A DNA stretch of 39,808 nucleotides from Bacteroidota bacterium (GTDB taxonomy: Bacteria > Bacteroidota > Bacteroidia > Bacteroidales > VadinHA17): positions 1 through 39,808 of the forward strand of contig QKGI01000158.1 in assembly GCA_003250475.1 (NCBI GenBank). The letters are read 5' to 3'. The notes under the pieces are model-generated. The model was not told the DNA's origin. It saw only the letters and a program-made list of their open reading frames with translations, and made no database searches. Below, piece after piece: positions 1 through 7,809 of the stretch (within the stretch, counting starts at the first letter, position 1; every line of letters begins with the position of its first letter). A program made the translations under genes and the position numbers.

Positions 1-1
1 A

Positions 2-676
2 ATACGCCGCCAGCTTCTTCCCGGGAAATATATCTGCCTCACCACTGACCGGATGAATGTTATCGGCCAATATCCATGTGCCGATATTGCGGGTGTCTTT
101 GAGGTAGACCGTCTTCCTGCATTACCCGACGAAAGGGGAACAGTGGTGTTGTACGACCAATATCTCAGCATTGTTGACCATGTTGACTACTCTGATGATA
201 TGCATCTGATCTTCCTTTCAGGTACAGAAGGCGTTGCGCTTGAGAAAGTCTCTCCTTCCCTTAAGTCTGATATTCCCGGCAACTGGCATTCTGCCTCCGA
301 GGCCTGCGGCTGGGGTACTCCGGGTGCAGCGAACTCAGTTACAGTCAATACGGATATAGAAACGAAAGGACTGACCCTTTCATCTTCCAGGGTCTCGCCT
401 GACGGTGACGGCTTCGAGGATGTTATCTCTGTTAATATTTTTCCCGGGGGAGAGGATAATATTATTTCCGTTACCGTTTACAATGATCGCGGATACCCTG
501 TCAGAAGACTGGCCGTACGATTCGCAGCCGGACCGGGTACAAGTTTTATATGGGACGGCACCTCTGACAATGGAAGCCGGCTGCCGGCAGGCCTTTATCT
601 GATCATGGCCGAGACCTATAACACCTCCGGGTCGTCAAAGCGCTGGAAAGAGGTATGTGCTTTGCTTTACAGGTAA
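2..676 (+). CDS. Lamin-tail / FlgD-like Ig domain protein, 3' part only
   Basis: The reading frame is open from the first bases of the window, so the 5' part of this gene lies outside. An ATG at 53 exists but falls inside the domain and is not a credible start. The first ~110 visible residues resemble the end of a lamin-tail (LTD) domain, with a CGWGTPGAAN motif typical of these domains in Bacteroidota secreted proteins. The last ~80 residues look like a FlgD-type Ig domain: SPDGDGFEDV, then WDGTSDNG and LPAGLYL. Such proteins are normally exported, and this C-terminal module often ends T9SS or cell-surface proteins. No catalytic residues are visible. It converges on the nucleoside phosphorylase gene with only 4 bp between stops. 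Function unknown. Confidence 0.8.
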   Translation: MRRQLLPGKYICLTTDRMNVIGQYPCADIAGVFEVDRLPALPDERGTVVLYDQYLSIVDHVDYSDDMHLIFLSGTEGVALEKVSPSLKSDIPGNWHSASEACGWGTPGAANSVTVNTDIETKGLTLSSSRVSPDGDGFEDVISVNIFPGGEDNIISVTVYNDRGYPVRRLAVRFAAGPGTSFIWDGTSDNGSRLPAGLYLIMAETYNTSGSSKRWKEVCALLYR

Positions 677-680
677 ACCG

Positions 681-1490
681 TCACATGGAGGAGATGAGCT
701 CCTTCATGATCCTGGTCATCTTCTCTTCGCTGTGTTCGGCTGCCTGCTGGACTGACTCATGAGTTGTGTACTCAATCTTACCGTCAACACCAAGGTCGGT
801 AATGATACTTACTGCAAAGACCGGTACATTCATATGCCTGGCGGTGATCACCTCCGGCACGGTTGACATACCTACCGCATCTGCGCCGATGATCCTGAAA
901 AACCTGTATTCTGCAGGAGTCTCAAAAGTAGGTCCTGTGGTTGACAGGTAAACACCCTTCCTTACTGGTATTCCAAGGTCTGCTGCAATGGCCTCTGCCT
1001 TTTCTATCAGTTGTTTGTCATAGGGTACGCTCATGTCAGGGAAACGGGGCCCGATACGGTCGTCATTGCGCCCTATCAGCGGATTGTCAACAAGACATAT
1101 GTGGTCTTCCAATAACATGATGTCACCAATCCTGAAAGAGGGATTTACACCTCCGGCGGCATTAGACAGGAACAGGGCCCTGATGCCCAGCTCTTTCATG
1201 ACTCTGATGGGAAAGGTGACCTGTTCGGACCCATATCCTTCATAGTAATGAAAACGGCCCTTCATGGCAATAACCTTTTTCCCGCCGAAATCGCCGAAGA
1301 TGAGTTTGCCTTCGTGACCCTGGACGGTCGAAACGGGGAAGTCAGGTATTTCCTGATATGGGATCTCAACCTGTATATCAATCTCGGTTGTGAGACCACC
1401 CAGCCCTGTTCCAAGTATTATCCCCGCTTCAGGATCCTTAATCCCTTTTGTATTAAGAAATTCAGCGGTTCTGACTATCTTTTCCAGCAT
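681..1490 (-). CDS. Purine nucleoside phosphorylase (trimeric, PNP/MTAP superfamily)
   Basis: A cytoplasmic 269-residue enzyme of purine salvage that splits purine nucleosides with phosphate to base and ribose-1-phosphate. Visible motifs are the phosphate-binding GTGLGG (residues 27-32), GRFHYYEG (78-85), SNAAGG (109-114), GPTFETPAE (186-194) and VGMST (206-210). Length is normal for the trimeric class. The position matching human PNP Asn243, the base-recognition residue, is Asp232 here (24 residues after the conserved Met208, as in human Met219 to Asn243). Asp at that site is typical of methylthioadenosine phosphorylases, so substrate preference is uncertain. Its start overlaps the end of lpxK by 29 bp, so it is probably the last gene of an sppA-lpxK-pnp transcript. 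Confidence 0.93.
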   Translation of the reverse strand: MLEKIVRTAEFLNTKGIKDPEAGIILGTGLGGLTTEIDIQVEIPYQEIPDFPVSTVQGHEGKLIFGDFGGKKVIAMKGRFHYYEGYGSEQVTFPIRVMKELGIRALFLSNAAGGVNPSFRIGDIMLLEDHICLVDNPLIGRNDDRIGPRFPDMSVPYDKQLIEKAEAIAADLGIPVRKGVYLSTTGPTFETPAEYRFFRIIGADAVGMSTVPEVITARHMNVPVFAVSIITDLGVDGKIEYTTHESVQQAAEHSEEKMTRIMKELISSM

Positions 1491-2526
1491 ATATTAGTAT
1501 TTTACTTAGGAAATCCTGCTCATTATCAATGAATTGAACATGTACGGGCAGGTAATGCAATGCCTGCCTGACCTGATCTGCAATATTAGCGATTTCTTTT
1601 AATCTGACAGCATCCTTTGCAGTGGTGAGTATGATTTTATCTGTTCCTTCAATTGCGTCGAAGGCATCTGTTATCCTGCCGATGTCTTTAGTTGTGAATT
1701 TATGGTGGTCCGGGAATGGGATGTGTTGTACATCCGAGGCAATTGATTTCACATGGCGTTCCAGAGGAGAAGGATCGGCAATGCCTGTTACAAGAAGTAC
1801 CGATGTACTCCGGTTGATCTCCTGACTGTCGGTAGTGAAGAGGGCCCTGGGTTTTTCATAGGACAGTGTAGTGAAGAAAATCTGCTCCGGGGCCCCGGAA
1901 GAAACCAGTTCCTTGTGTATGTCCTCCCTCTCTGCCCTCGTGGTCTCACCGGGTGTCTTGGTGACGATGATAAGATCTGCCCTCTTCAATCCCCTGAGAC
2001 TCTCCCGTAACATTCCCATAGGCAGCAGCCGGTCACGTGTCATGATCCGGTTCCAGTCAGTAAGCACTATATTCAATCCTGCCCTTACCGCCCGGTGCTG
2101 AAACCCGTCATCAAGAATAATCGCACCAGTCGAGGGCAGGTTTCTCAATATTTCCCTGATACCGTTCACCCTGTCACGATCGACAAACACATCCGCCTGT
2201 GGTACCTCCAGTGCCATAAGCAACGGTTCGTCCCCCACACAGGATGTTGTATCTGTATTGCGTACCATCCTGAAACCTCTTGTTTTACGGAGGTACCCGC
2301 GGCTGAGTACTGCCACACTCATCAGCCTGGAGAGACTGTTGGCGAGATATATTACATGAGGTGTCTTGCCTGTTCCTCCGGCGGTTATGTTACCGATACA
2401 TATGACAGGAAGGTCAAACGAATGACTCTGAAAGATGTTAAGATCAAACATCTTATTCCTCGCAGTTACGACCAGCCCGTAGAGCTGCGATAAGGGCCAC
2501 AGGATAAGCCTCCCCGGCATAGTCAT
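1462..2526 (-). CDS. lpxK: Tetraacyldisaccharide 4'-kinase (lipid A synthesis)
   Basis: An inner-membrane-associated kinase that phosphorylates the 4' position of the lipid A disaccharide precursor. It shows the LpxK P-loop GNITAGGTGKTP (about residues 45-56) and the family signature DDGFQHR (about 139-145), after an N-terminal hydrophobic stretch (PGRLILWPLSQLYGLVV) that would touch the membrane. The frame is open up to 2571, but that would run into the end of sppA. The ATG at 2526 leaves one base after the sppA stop and starts just before the conserved PGRLI segment, giving 354 residues. A second ATG at 2520 is equally possible. Tight coupling with sppA upstream and the nucleoside phosphorylase downstream indicates one operon. 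Confidence 0.95.
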   Translation of the reverse strand: MTMPGRLILWPLSQLYGLVVTARNKMFDLNIFQSHSFDLPVICIGNITAGGTGKTPHVIYLANSLSRLMSVAVLSRGYLRKTRGFRMVRNTDTTSCVGDEPLLMALEVPQADVFVDRDRVNGIREILRNLPSTGAIILDDGFQHRAVRAGLNIVLTDWNRIMTRDRLLPMGMLRESLRGLKRADLIIVTKTPGETTRAEREDIHKELVSSGAPEQIFFTTLSYEKPRALFTTDSQEINRSTSVLLVTGIADPSPLERHVKSIASDVQHIPFPDHHKFTTKDIGRITDAFDAIEGTDKIILTTAKDAVRLKEIANIADQVRQALHYLPVHVQFIDNEQDFLSKILIYAGKDSQNR

Positions 2527-2527
2527 C

Positions 2528-4297
2528 CTAATGGATTTCCAGATGATATGGCAGTGCAGCCTGTACGCCACCTGATGATATTATCTCCTTAAGGTCAAAG
2601 TAATACTGTGATACTTCACCCAATTCACTCCTGATGGCCTTGGCTCTTAGTTCACCCATCATCTCCTTGAGGAGTTTGGAATATATATCTGTCGCCCCCG
2701 GCCTTTCAATTATCCTGTATTCCGCCAGGTTGGCCTGTGTGGCAGCTTCTTTTATAGCCTCCGAAAGGCCTCCGAAGGAGTCAACAAGTCCTATTTTTGC
2801 AGCGTCGGAACCACTCCACACATGACCCTGCCCTATACTGTCCACGGTTGTCTGGCTCATTTTTCTTCCTTCTGCTACAATCCCGGTGAACAGACTGTAT
2901 GCCCTCTCGACATTTGCCTGCATTACATCCTTTTCAAAGGCAGTAAGTGGTCTTGTCAGCGATGGCGCGTCAGAGTGGGCATTGGTTTTAACAACATCGG
3001 AAGTTATGCCCAGTTTTTTCTCAAGGAGCCTGCTGGCATCAGGTATAAGGCCAAACACTCCTATAGATCCTGTCACAGTCACCGGTGATGCCATTATCTT
3101 GCTTGCAGCGGCTGAGATATAGTAGCCTCCGCTGGCAGCATAGTTGCCCATTGAAATGATAACCGGTTTAACCTGGCTGGTAAGATTCACCTCGCGCCAG
3201 ATAATGTCACTGGCAATGGCGTTCCCGCCGCGTGAGTTGACTCTGAAAACAACAGCCTTGATGGTGGTATCGAGCCTGAGTTCTCTCAGCTCAGCAGCGT
3301 ATCTGTTGCCGCCGATGTTTGTATCATCCCCTTCACCCATGACTATATTGCCTTCAGCGAAGAGTACGGCCACCTTTGCTCTGCCTGTGCCGGTGCTATG
3401 CTTCAGAGGCACCTTTGAGTACTTTGCCATCGAAACATAATTGATTTTTTTCCCCTCCCCGATTCCTGCTGCATTCCTTATGCTGTCCTCCAACTGATCA
3501 CGGTAGATGGTGCCGTCAATCAGTCCGGCACCGGTCATCAGGGAGGCATTATAGCCTGCCAGGGAGTCGGCAAGGCTCATCACGCGTCCGGCAGGCAGAC
3601 CCCTCGTCCCGGAGATCACGCTGACAACATGCTCCCAGATGGAACCTACATATTCAGAGATCTGAAGGCGGTTTTCCTCGCTCAGCCTGTCGAGGATATA
3701 TGGCTCAACTGCTCCCTTGAATTTGCCATGTCTTATTACCTGTACTTCAACGCCCAGCTTTTCAAGTGCATCCTTATAGAAAGTAACCTCGGCTGCAAGC
3801 CCCTTAAAGTCGAACATCGCACCTGGACTAAGCCAGATGGCATCAGCAGCCGTGGAGATGAAATAGCTCTCCTGCATTAAGATGTAATCGGAGTAGGAGT
3901 ACACGAATTTCCCGCTCTTTTTAAACTCCTCCAGGGCCGTGCGCAGTTCATCAGCGGTAGCCCATCCTGAAGGCATTACTCCGGTCTCAATCAGGATACC
4001 GCTAATATTGTCGTCATCCGCTGCATTGCGGAGGTTTTTCAGGAGATCATTCAGCCCGGGTGTCTGTGACAGTGACATCGACTGAGGGTTAAGCATTGTA
4101 AAGGGATTGCTATGAGTGCGGTCACTGATGGTTGTTCCTGTCTTAATGACAAGAACAGATTTTTCGGGGATCTCAACTGTTTTCTTGCCAGCAGCAGCTA
4201 AACCCGAAAGAGCTGTAAGCATGATGACAAAGAAGACGATACCTGTCAGAATCAATCCCGCGATAACAGCGAGCAGCATTTTTAGGAAAGATTTCAT
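2528..4297 (-). CDS. sppA: Signal peptide peptidase SppA, 67K type
   Basis: A membrane-anchored serine protease that degrades cleaved signal peptides, with two tandem S49 peptidase halves. With the start at 4297 it is 589 residues, the long (67K) form. A single N-terminal membrane helix spans roughly residues 7-32. The catalytic Lys lies in HGKFKGAVEPY (Lys194) and the Ser nucleophile in GNYAASGGYYIS (Ser389), so the Ser-Lys dyad is split between the two halves as in E. coli SppA. The frame extends to 4339, but a promoter-like TATAATTTG lies inside that extension (4322-4330, minus strand), and MKSFLKMLLAV is the usual kind of N-terminus. First gene of the sppA-lpxK-pnp run, divergent from folK. 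Confidence 0.95.
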   Translation of the reverse strand: MKSFLKMLLAVIAGLILTGIVFFVIMLTALSGLAAAGKKTVEIPEKSVLVIKTGTTISDRTHSNPFTMLNPQSMSLSQTPGLNDLLKNLRNAADDDNISGILIETGVMPSGWATADELRTALEEFKKSGKFVYSYSDYILMQESYFISTAADAIWLSPGAMFDFKGLAAEVTFYKDALEKLGVEVQVIRHGKFKGAVEPYILDRLSEENRLQISEYVGSIWEHVVSVISGTRGLPAGRVMSLADSLAGYNASLMTGAGLIDGTIYRDQLEDSIRNAAGIGEGKKINYVSMAKYSKVPLKHSTGTGRAKVAVLFAEGNIVMGEGDDTNIGGNRYAAELRELRLDTTIKAVVFRVNSRGGNAIASDIIWREVNLTSQVKPVIISMGNYAASGGYYISAAASKIMASPVTVTGSIGVFGLIPDASRLLEKKLGITSDVVKTNAHSDAPSLTRPLTAFEKDVMQANVERAYSLFTGIVAEGRKMSQTTVDSIGQGHVWSGSDAAKIGLVDSFGGLSEAIKEAATQANLAEYRIIERPGATDIYSKLLKEMMGELRAKAIRSELGEVSQYYFDLKEIISSGGVQAALPYHLEIH

Positions 4298-4321
4298 TTC
4301 TGTGTTCTTAATTTCAGTGGC

Positions 4322-4330
4322 CAAATTATA
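4322..4330 (-). promoter_or_regulatory. Probable -7 element of the sppA promoter
   Basis: The minus strand reads TATAATTTG, one base longer than the Bacteroidota -7 consensus TAnnTTTG. A TTG lies about 21 bp further upstream. It sits 25 bp before the ATG at 4297 and so supports that start for sppA. Inference from consensus only. Confidence 0.4.
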
Positions 4331-4366
4331 AAAAAACAAGCATCTTTAAGGCAATAAAACAGTTGA

Positions 4367-4879
4367 ATGAAATTATCAGGCAATTCGATAGTTATTGTCG
4401 GGCTTGGCAGTAATCTGGGTGACAGGCATATAGCGCTGACACGTGCAACAGACTATATCAGGCGGGAGGCCGGTGACATAAAAGCTGCTTCATCTGTCTG
4501 GGAGACAGAACCATGGGGCTTTGATGCTCCGGAAAAATTTCTCAATATGGTCATTGCTGTTGAGACAAGCATGCAACCAAAACAGCTGATACAGCTCTTC
4601 AGGTCTATAGAGGGCCGTATGGGGCGCAGACGAAGCGGCAACGGCGGATATGAATCCCGCATTATTGACCTCGACATACTCCTTTGGGAGGACCGGGTGA
4701 TAACGCTCCCGGGCCTGGAGATCCCTCATCCGAAGATTCCTGACCGCCGGTTCGTACTTGAACCTCTCCGCGAGGTTGCACCAGATGCTGTTCACCCGGT
4801 GACCGGCCTTACAGTGACGGAGATGCTTCAAACATGCGAGGACAGGTCAGAGGTCAGATTAGCTGCCGAGCAGTTCTAG
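4367..4879 (+). CDS. folK: 2-amino-4-hydroxy-6-hydroxymethyldihydropteridine pyrophosphokinase
   Basis: A cytoplasmic enzyme of folate synthesis that transfers pyrophosphate from ATP to the pterin alcohol. The 170 residues match a single-domain HPPK: GLGSNLGDR near residues 12-20, the substrate-proximal WETEPWGF segment, GRMGRRRSGNGGYESR, then the metal-binding IIDLDILL and HPKIPDRRFVLEPL. It is divergent from sppA. Its TAG stop shares a CTAG tetranucleotide with the stop of the convergent radC gene, so the two coding regions overlap by 4 bp. Confidence 0.95.
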   Translation: MKLSGNSIVIVGLGSNLGDRHIALTRATDYIRREAGDIKAASSVWETEPWGFDAPEKFLNMVIAVETSMQPKQLIQLFRSIEGRMGRRRSGNGGYESRIIDLDILLWEDRVITLPGLEIPHPKIPDRRFVLEPLREVAPDAVHPVTGLTVTEMLQTCEDRSEVRLAAEQF

Positions 4880-5559
4880 AGGGCTCCGTTATCAGCAAAA
4901 CTGTAATAATCTCTTCCGGCTATGATAAGATGATCGAGCAGTTGTATATCCATCAGTGTACCGGCTTCTTTTATCTTCTGTGTGATCCGAATGTCAGAGT
5001 CACTTGGTGTATTGTTGCCTGACGGGTGGTTATGACATATTACCAGTCCGGATGCAAGTGTCTCTATAGCCTTTTTCATTATAATACGAACATCGGTGAC
5101 AGTGCCGCTGATACCCCCCTGGCTTATCTTCATCCTGCCGGTAACGCGGTTGGACCTGTTGAGAAACAGGATCCAGAACTCCTCATGCGGAAGATCTTCC
5201 ATCAGAGGGCTGATTATGTTAAAGACATCAGTAGAAGAGCGTATCTGTGGGTTTTCAGACGCTTCAGCCATCTTCCGGCGCCGCCCCAGTTCCAGAGCGG
5301 CAGATATTATTACGGCTTTCGCTTCTCCCATTCCCTTTATTTTCCGTATCTCACCGGCACTTAGTTTACCGAGCTCACCCAGTGAGTTGCCGGCCATTGC
5401 CAGCAGTTCGCGTGCCAGGTCAAGGGCCGAATGGTTCCTGGTACCTGATCCTATGAGAATAGCTAACAACTCAGCATCGCTGAGGCTCGAAGGGCCCTTG
5501 TGCCAGAGCCTTTCACGGGGTCTGTCCTCGACAGCCCAGTCTGTGATTTTCATTGACAT
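4876..5559 (-). CDS. radC: RadC-family JAB/MPN-domain protein
   Basis: About 227 residues. The N-terminal half carries a helix-hairpin-helix-like segment (KIKGMGEAKAVII) and the C-terminal half a JAMM metal-binding motif, HNHPSG followed by PSDSD, typical of RadC proteins. The family was named for radiation sensitivity, but its enzymatic role is not settled. The frame is open to 5607, but residues before MSMKITDWAVEDRPRERL look non-coding and would run into the rpsT terminator. I chose ATG 5559; ATG 5553 is an alternative. It lies downstream of rpsT, but the strong terminator between them suggests a separate transcript. Confidence 0.93.
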   Translation of the reverse strand: MSMKITDWAVEDRPRERLWHKGPSSLSDAELLAILIGSGTRNHSALDLARELLAMAGNSLGELGKLSAGEIRKIKGMGEAKAVIISAALELGRRRKMAEASENPQIRSSTDVFNIISPLMEDLPHEEFWILFLNRSNRVTGRMKISQGGISGTVTDVRIIMKKAIETLASGLVICHNHPSGNNTPSDSDIRITQKIKEAGTLMDIQLLDHLIIAGRDYYSFADNGAL

Positions 5560-5588
5560 GCAGCAAAACGTATTATCCCGCTGCAATA

Positions 5589-5624
5589 TAAAAAAAACAG
5601 CCGTCACTTCAATGCGACGGCTGT
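5589..5624 (-). terminator. Rho-independent terminator of rpsT
   Basis: The arms ACAGCCGTC (5597-5605) and GACGGCTGT (5616-5624) form a perfect 9-bp stem with a 10-nt loop. On the minus strand the stem is followed directly by a run of T. It lies 25 bp past the rpsT stop and just before radC. Confidence 0.88.
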
Positions 5625-5648
5625 GAATTATTACCAGTCTTAAACTTA

Positions 5649-5903
5649 TTATTTGAGGCTCTGTGCGTGTTTTGTAATGGAGGACTTAAGGTTTGCAGCC
5701 TTGTTGCTGTGGATTACATTCTTCTTTGCCAGCTTGTCAAGCATGGCGCTGAGCTCCGGCAACATCTTGTCAGCCTCAGCCTTATCGGTAGTCTTGCGAA
5801 TCTTCTTCAGGGAGTTACGCATAGTACGGGCGTGGTACTTGTTGTTTTCTTTTCTTGCCTCAGCCTGTCTTGTGGCTTTGAGTGCCGACTTATGATTAGC
5901 CAT
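5649..5903 (-). CDS. rpsT: 30S ribosomal protein S20
   Basis: A small basic protein of 84 residues that binds 16S rRNA in the body of the 30S subunit. It begins MANHKSALKATRQAEARKEN, the usual S20 N-terminus, and ends KSSITKHAQSLK. The frame continues upstream to 5933, but that would enter the tRNA-Glu gene, so ATG 5903 is the start. The tRNA ends 22 bp upstream on the same strand, so the two are probably transcribed together. A strong terminator follows the gene. Confidence 0.97.
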   Translation of the reverse strand: MANHKSALKATRQAEARKENNKYHARTMRNSLKKIRKTTDKAEADKMLPELSAMLDKLAKKNVIHSNKAANLKSSITKHAQSLK

Positions 5904-5925
5904 TTTTTCTGTTATTGATATTTTG

Positions 5926-5997
5926 TAGTCCATAGGGGAATCGAACCCCTGTTACCAGGATGAAAACCTGACGTCCTAACCACTAGACGAATGGACC
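5926..5997 (-). tRNA. tRNA-Glu (anticodon UUC)
   Basis: The minus strand folds into a full cloverleaf of 72 nt. The acceptor stem GGTCCAT pairs with ATGGACT (last pair G-U). The D arm is GTCTAGTGGTTAGGAC, and the anticodon stem TCAGG/CCTGG encloses the loop TTTTCAT, giving anticodon TTC. The T arm contains GGTTCGATTCC. CCA is not encoded. It lies just upstream of rpsT on the same strand. Confidence 0.96.
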
Positions 5998-6013
5998 TTA
6001 AAGAACTTAAAAA

Positions 6014-6090
6014 AGCGGATGCAAAGATGGTGCCTTTTTTTTTAACTGCAAAATATTTTGTAAAAAAATAGCCCCTGCTTTGCATCCGCT
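6014..6090 (-). terminator. Long inverted repeat, possible terminator downstream of the outer-membrane protein gene
   Basis: A perfect 13-bp inverted repeat: AGCGGATGCAAAG (6014-6026) and CTTTGCATCCGCT (6078-6090), separated by 51 nt that contain A- and T-tracts able to pair with each other. On the minus strand the structure is followed by six T. This suits transcription ending after the gene at 6116-6583 and before tRNA-Glu. The long loop is unusual for a simple terminator. Confidence 0.55.
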
Positions 6091-6115
6091 CTTATTCAGG
6101 GCGTAACCGTATATC

Positions 6116-6583
6116 CTAGAAGACGTATCTGACTGCAAAACCACCGTTCCAGTAATACCACCCCGGGCCGCTTGTGAGCTGGAAAGTAGGGCCTACACCA
6201 AGAGCGAAGTTGAGGGGTATGTCATCAAGTGTATATTCAAGACCTATGATTCCGTCAACGCCCAGGAGGATACCTGTCTCATATATGTTACTGTAATAGT
6301 CATTCCAGAAACCCACATGAGCCCCGGGGCCTATGAACCAGTCAAGGTTTGGTGTCCAGCCTGTAGGCTTCTGCCACTCGTAAAAACCGGTGATGGCAAA
6401 GTTATGTCCCCAGTAACCTGTTCCTGCTACCAGTTCAAGCGCATTGGTACTGTTCAGGAATGTTTTGAATGAAACACCCGAGGGATCACCTCCCCTGAGG
6501 CCAATAGCTGATTTGTAGCTCTGAGCCTGAACACCTGCCGTAATCGCGATCATTACCAAAATGACAGTCAGTATTCTTTTCAT
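6116..6583 (-). CDS. Small outer-membrane beta-barrel-like protein, hypothetical
   Basis: 155 residues with a clear signal peptide (MKRILTVILVMIAITAGVQA, cut before QSYKSA). The mature ~135 residues are rich in Gly, Trp and Tyr and alternate in a beta-strand pattern. They end in RYVF, a C-terminal aromatic residue typical of outer-membrane barrels. The size would allow a 6- or 8-stranded barrel. No specific family recognised beyond an OmpW/OprF-like small barrel appearance. It appears monocistronic: its own -7 element lies upstream and a possible terminator downstream. Confidence 0.8.
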   Translation of the reverse strand: MKRILTVILVMIAITAGVQAQSYKSAIGLRGGDPSGVSFKTFLNSTNALELVAGTGYWGHNFAITGFYEWQKPTGWTPNLDWFIGPGAHVGFWNDYYSNIYETGILLGVDGIIGLEYTLDDIPLNFALGVGPTFQLTSGPGWYYWNGGFAVRYVF

Positions 6584-6969
6584 AATGATTTAAATTTGGT
6601 TATTAATGAAATTCGTGCAAATATATAATTTACTTACAAAATTGTGCCGTTTTAGTTCATTAAAAGGGCCGGAGGTTTGATTCAATCACATTCGTTCCTG
6701 AACTAAAATGATGATCTGGCAGCAGTATGCAATTCATCATCCTGTGGCCGGCCGGGTCTCCGGGACTGCCCCTCCCCATGTACCGGGTTATGACATTATT
6801 GCAGAGATGGATAAGGAGCAGTACTGTTGGTTTGAGTTTGCCGGGAAGACTTAGCCGGAGGTAGTGTTTATTAAAGGAGAATAAGGTCACGCCATCCAAA
6901 TGGTATGCCTGAGGCTTTGCCGTTGAAGACATTAAAATTGGTTATATTGCAGCCGGTTATGGCTTTAAA
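6584..6969. other. 386-bp intergenic gap without a credible gene
   Basis: It lies between the divergent genes at 6583 (minus) and 6970 (plus). It holds the -7 element at 6618-6625 and, for the plus gene, a weaker pair TTTG (6916-6919) and TATATTG (6943-6949), 23 bp apart. A 90-codon minus frame at 6660-6932 has no family resemblance or signal peptide and is judged non-coding. Nothing else recognised. Confidence 0.6.
6618..6625 (-). promoter_or_regulatory. -7 promoter element of the small outer-membrane protein gene
   Basis: The minus strand reads TATATTTG, an exact match to TAnnTTTG, 35 bp before the ATG at 6583. No good TTTG was found at the usual distance upstream, so only the -7 part is supported. 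Confidence 0.5.
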
Positions 6970-7809
6970 ATGAAATTATCAATCTTTAATATATCAAATT
7001 TCAGGGTAGACGGCGGAGCTATGTTCGGAGTGGTGCCCAAAGCGCTCTGGACCAGGCAGGTATCGTCTGATGAAAATAACAACATAGTATTATCACTTAA
7101 TTCTCTCGTGATTGAGACTGAAGGGAGAGTGATCCTTATTGATGCAGGCTGGGGTGACAAGCAGGCAGAGAAGTTCTTCCGGCACGTCTGGCTGCACGGA
7201 GGGTCCGGCCTGATTGACGGACTGGCCCAATGTGGTTACAAACCCGAGGAGATAACGGATGTTGTAATAACGCATTTACATGCTGACCATTGCGGGGGTT
7301 GTTTCGCAAATGCTCCCGGTGGAGGGTATAAAGCTGTCTTTCCCAATGCTGCTTATCATATAAGCAAGGAACAGTGGGAGTGGGCTAATGAATCAAATCT
7401 CAGGGAGGAGGATGCTTTCCTGCCGGAGAATATCCTCCCGTTTGGGGAGAGTGGCAGGCTGAACCTGGTAAAAGAGAACGGAGAGTTGTACCCGGGAGTG
7501 ATGTTGCGGCTTTGCTACGGCCATACTCCGGGATTGATCGTTCCGGTTATCAAGTACAGGGGCCGGAATCTCATATACACCGGTGACCTTATTCCTACAA
7601 CCGCACATATTCCGTTACTATGGAACATGGCATATGATCTGCTTCCACTGGTAACTATAGCTGAGAAGCAGGAGTTTCTCCAGGAGGCACTGCTCAACGA
7701 CTTTCTTCTGGTCTTCCAGCATGACCCGCAGACTGAGTGTTGCTCACTGACGGAGACGCCAAAGGGGATAAGGGCAGGAAGAAAAGGCCTGATAAGGGAT
7801 TTTTTCTAG
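6970..7809 (+). CDS. MBL-fold metallo-hydrolase
   Basis: 279 residues of the metallo-beta-lactamase fold, probably cytoplasmic (no signal peptide). Metal ligands are in HLHADHCGG (the HxHxDH motif), GHTPGL, YTGDLIPT and a late His in FQHDP. The family includes lactonases, thioesterases and phosphodiesterases; the layout, with LIDAGWG near residue 57 and a late FQHDP, resembles the AHL-lactonase/methyl-parathion-hydrolase-like branch, but the substrate cannot be read from the sequence. Its TAG stop shares CTAG with the stop of the convergent lacI-type gene, a 4-bp overlap. Confidence 0.9.
   Translation: MKLSIFNISNFRVDGGAMFGVVPKALWTRQVSSDENNNIVLSLNSLVIETEGRVILIDAGWGDKQAEKFFRHVWLHGGSGLIDGLAQCGYKPEEITDVVITHLHADHCGGCFANAPGGGYKAVFPNAAYHISKEQWEWANESNLREEDAFLPENILPFGESGRLNLVKENGELYPGVMLRLCYGHTPGLIVPVIKYRGRNLIYTGDLIPTTAHIPLLWNMAYDLLPLVTIAEKQEFLQEALLNDFLLVFQHDPQTECCSLTETPKGIRAGRKGLIRDFF

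Noticed and set aside
5904-5933. Ten-residue N-terminal extension of the S20 reading frame.
   Set aside because: It would enter the 3' end of tRNA-Glu, and S20 proteins start at MANHKSA.
6660-6932. Minus-strand open frame of 90 codons in the 386-bp gap.
   Set aside because: No signal peptide, no recognisable family, odd composition and no promoter of its own; most likely chance.
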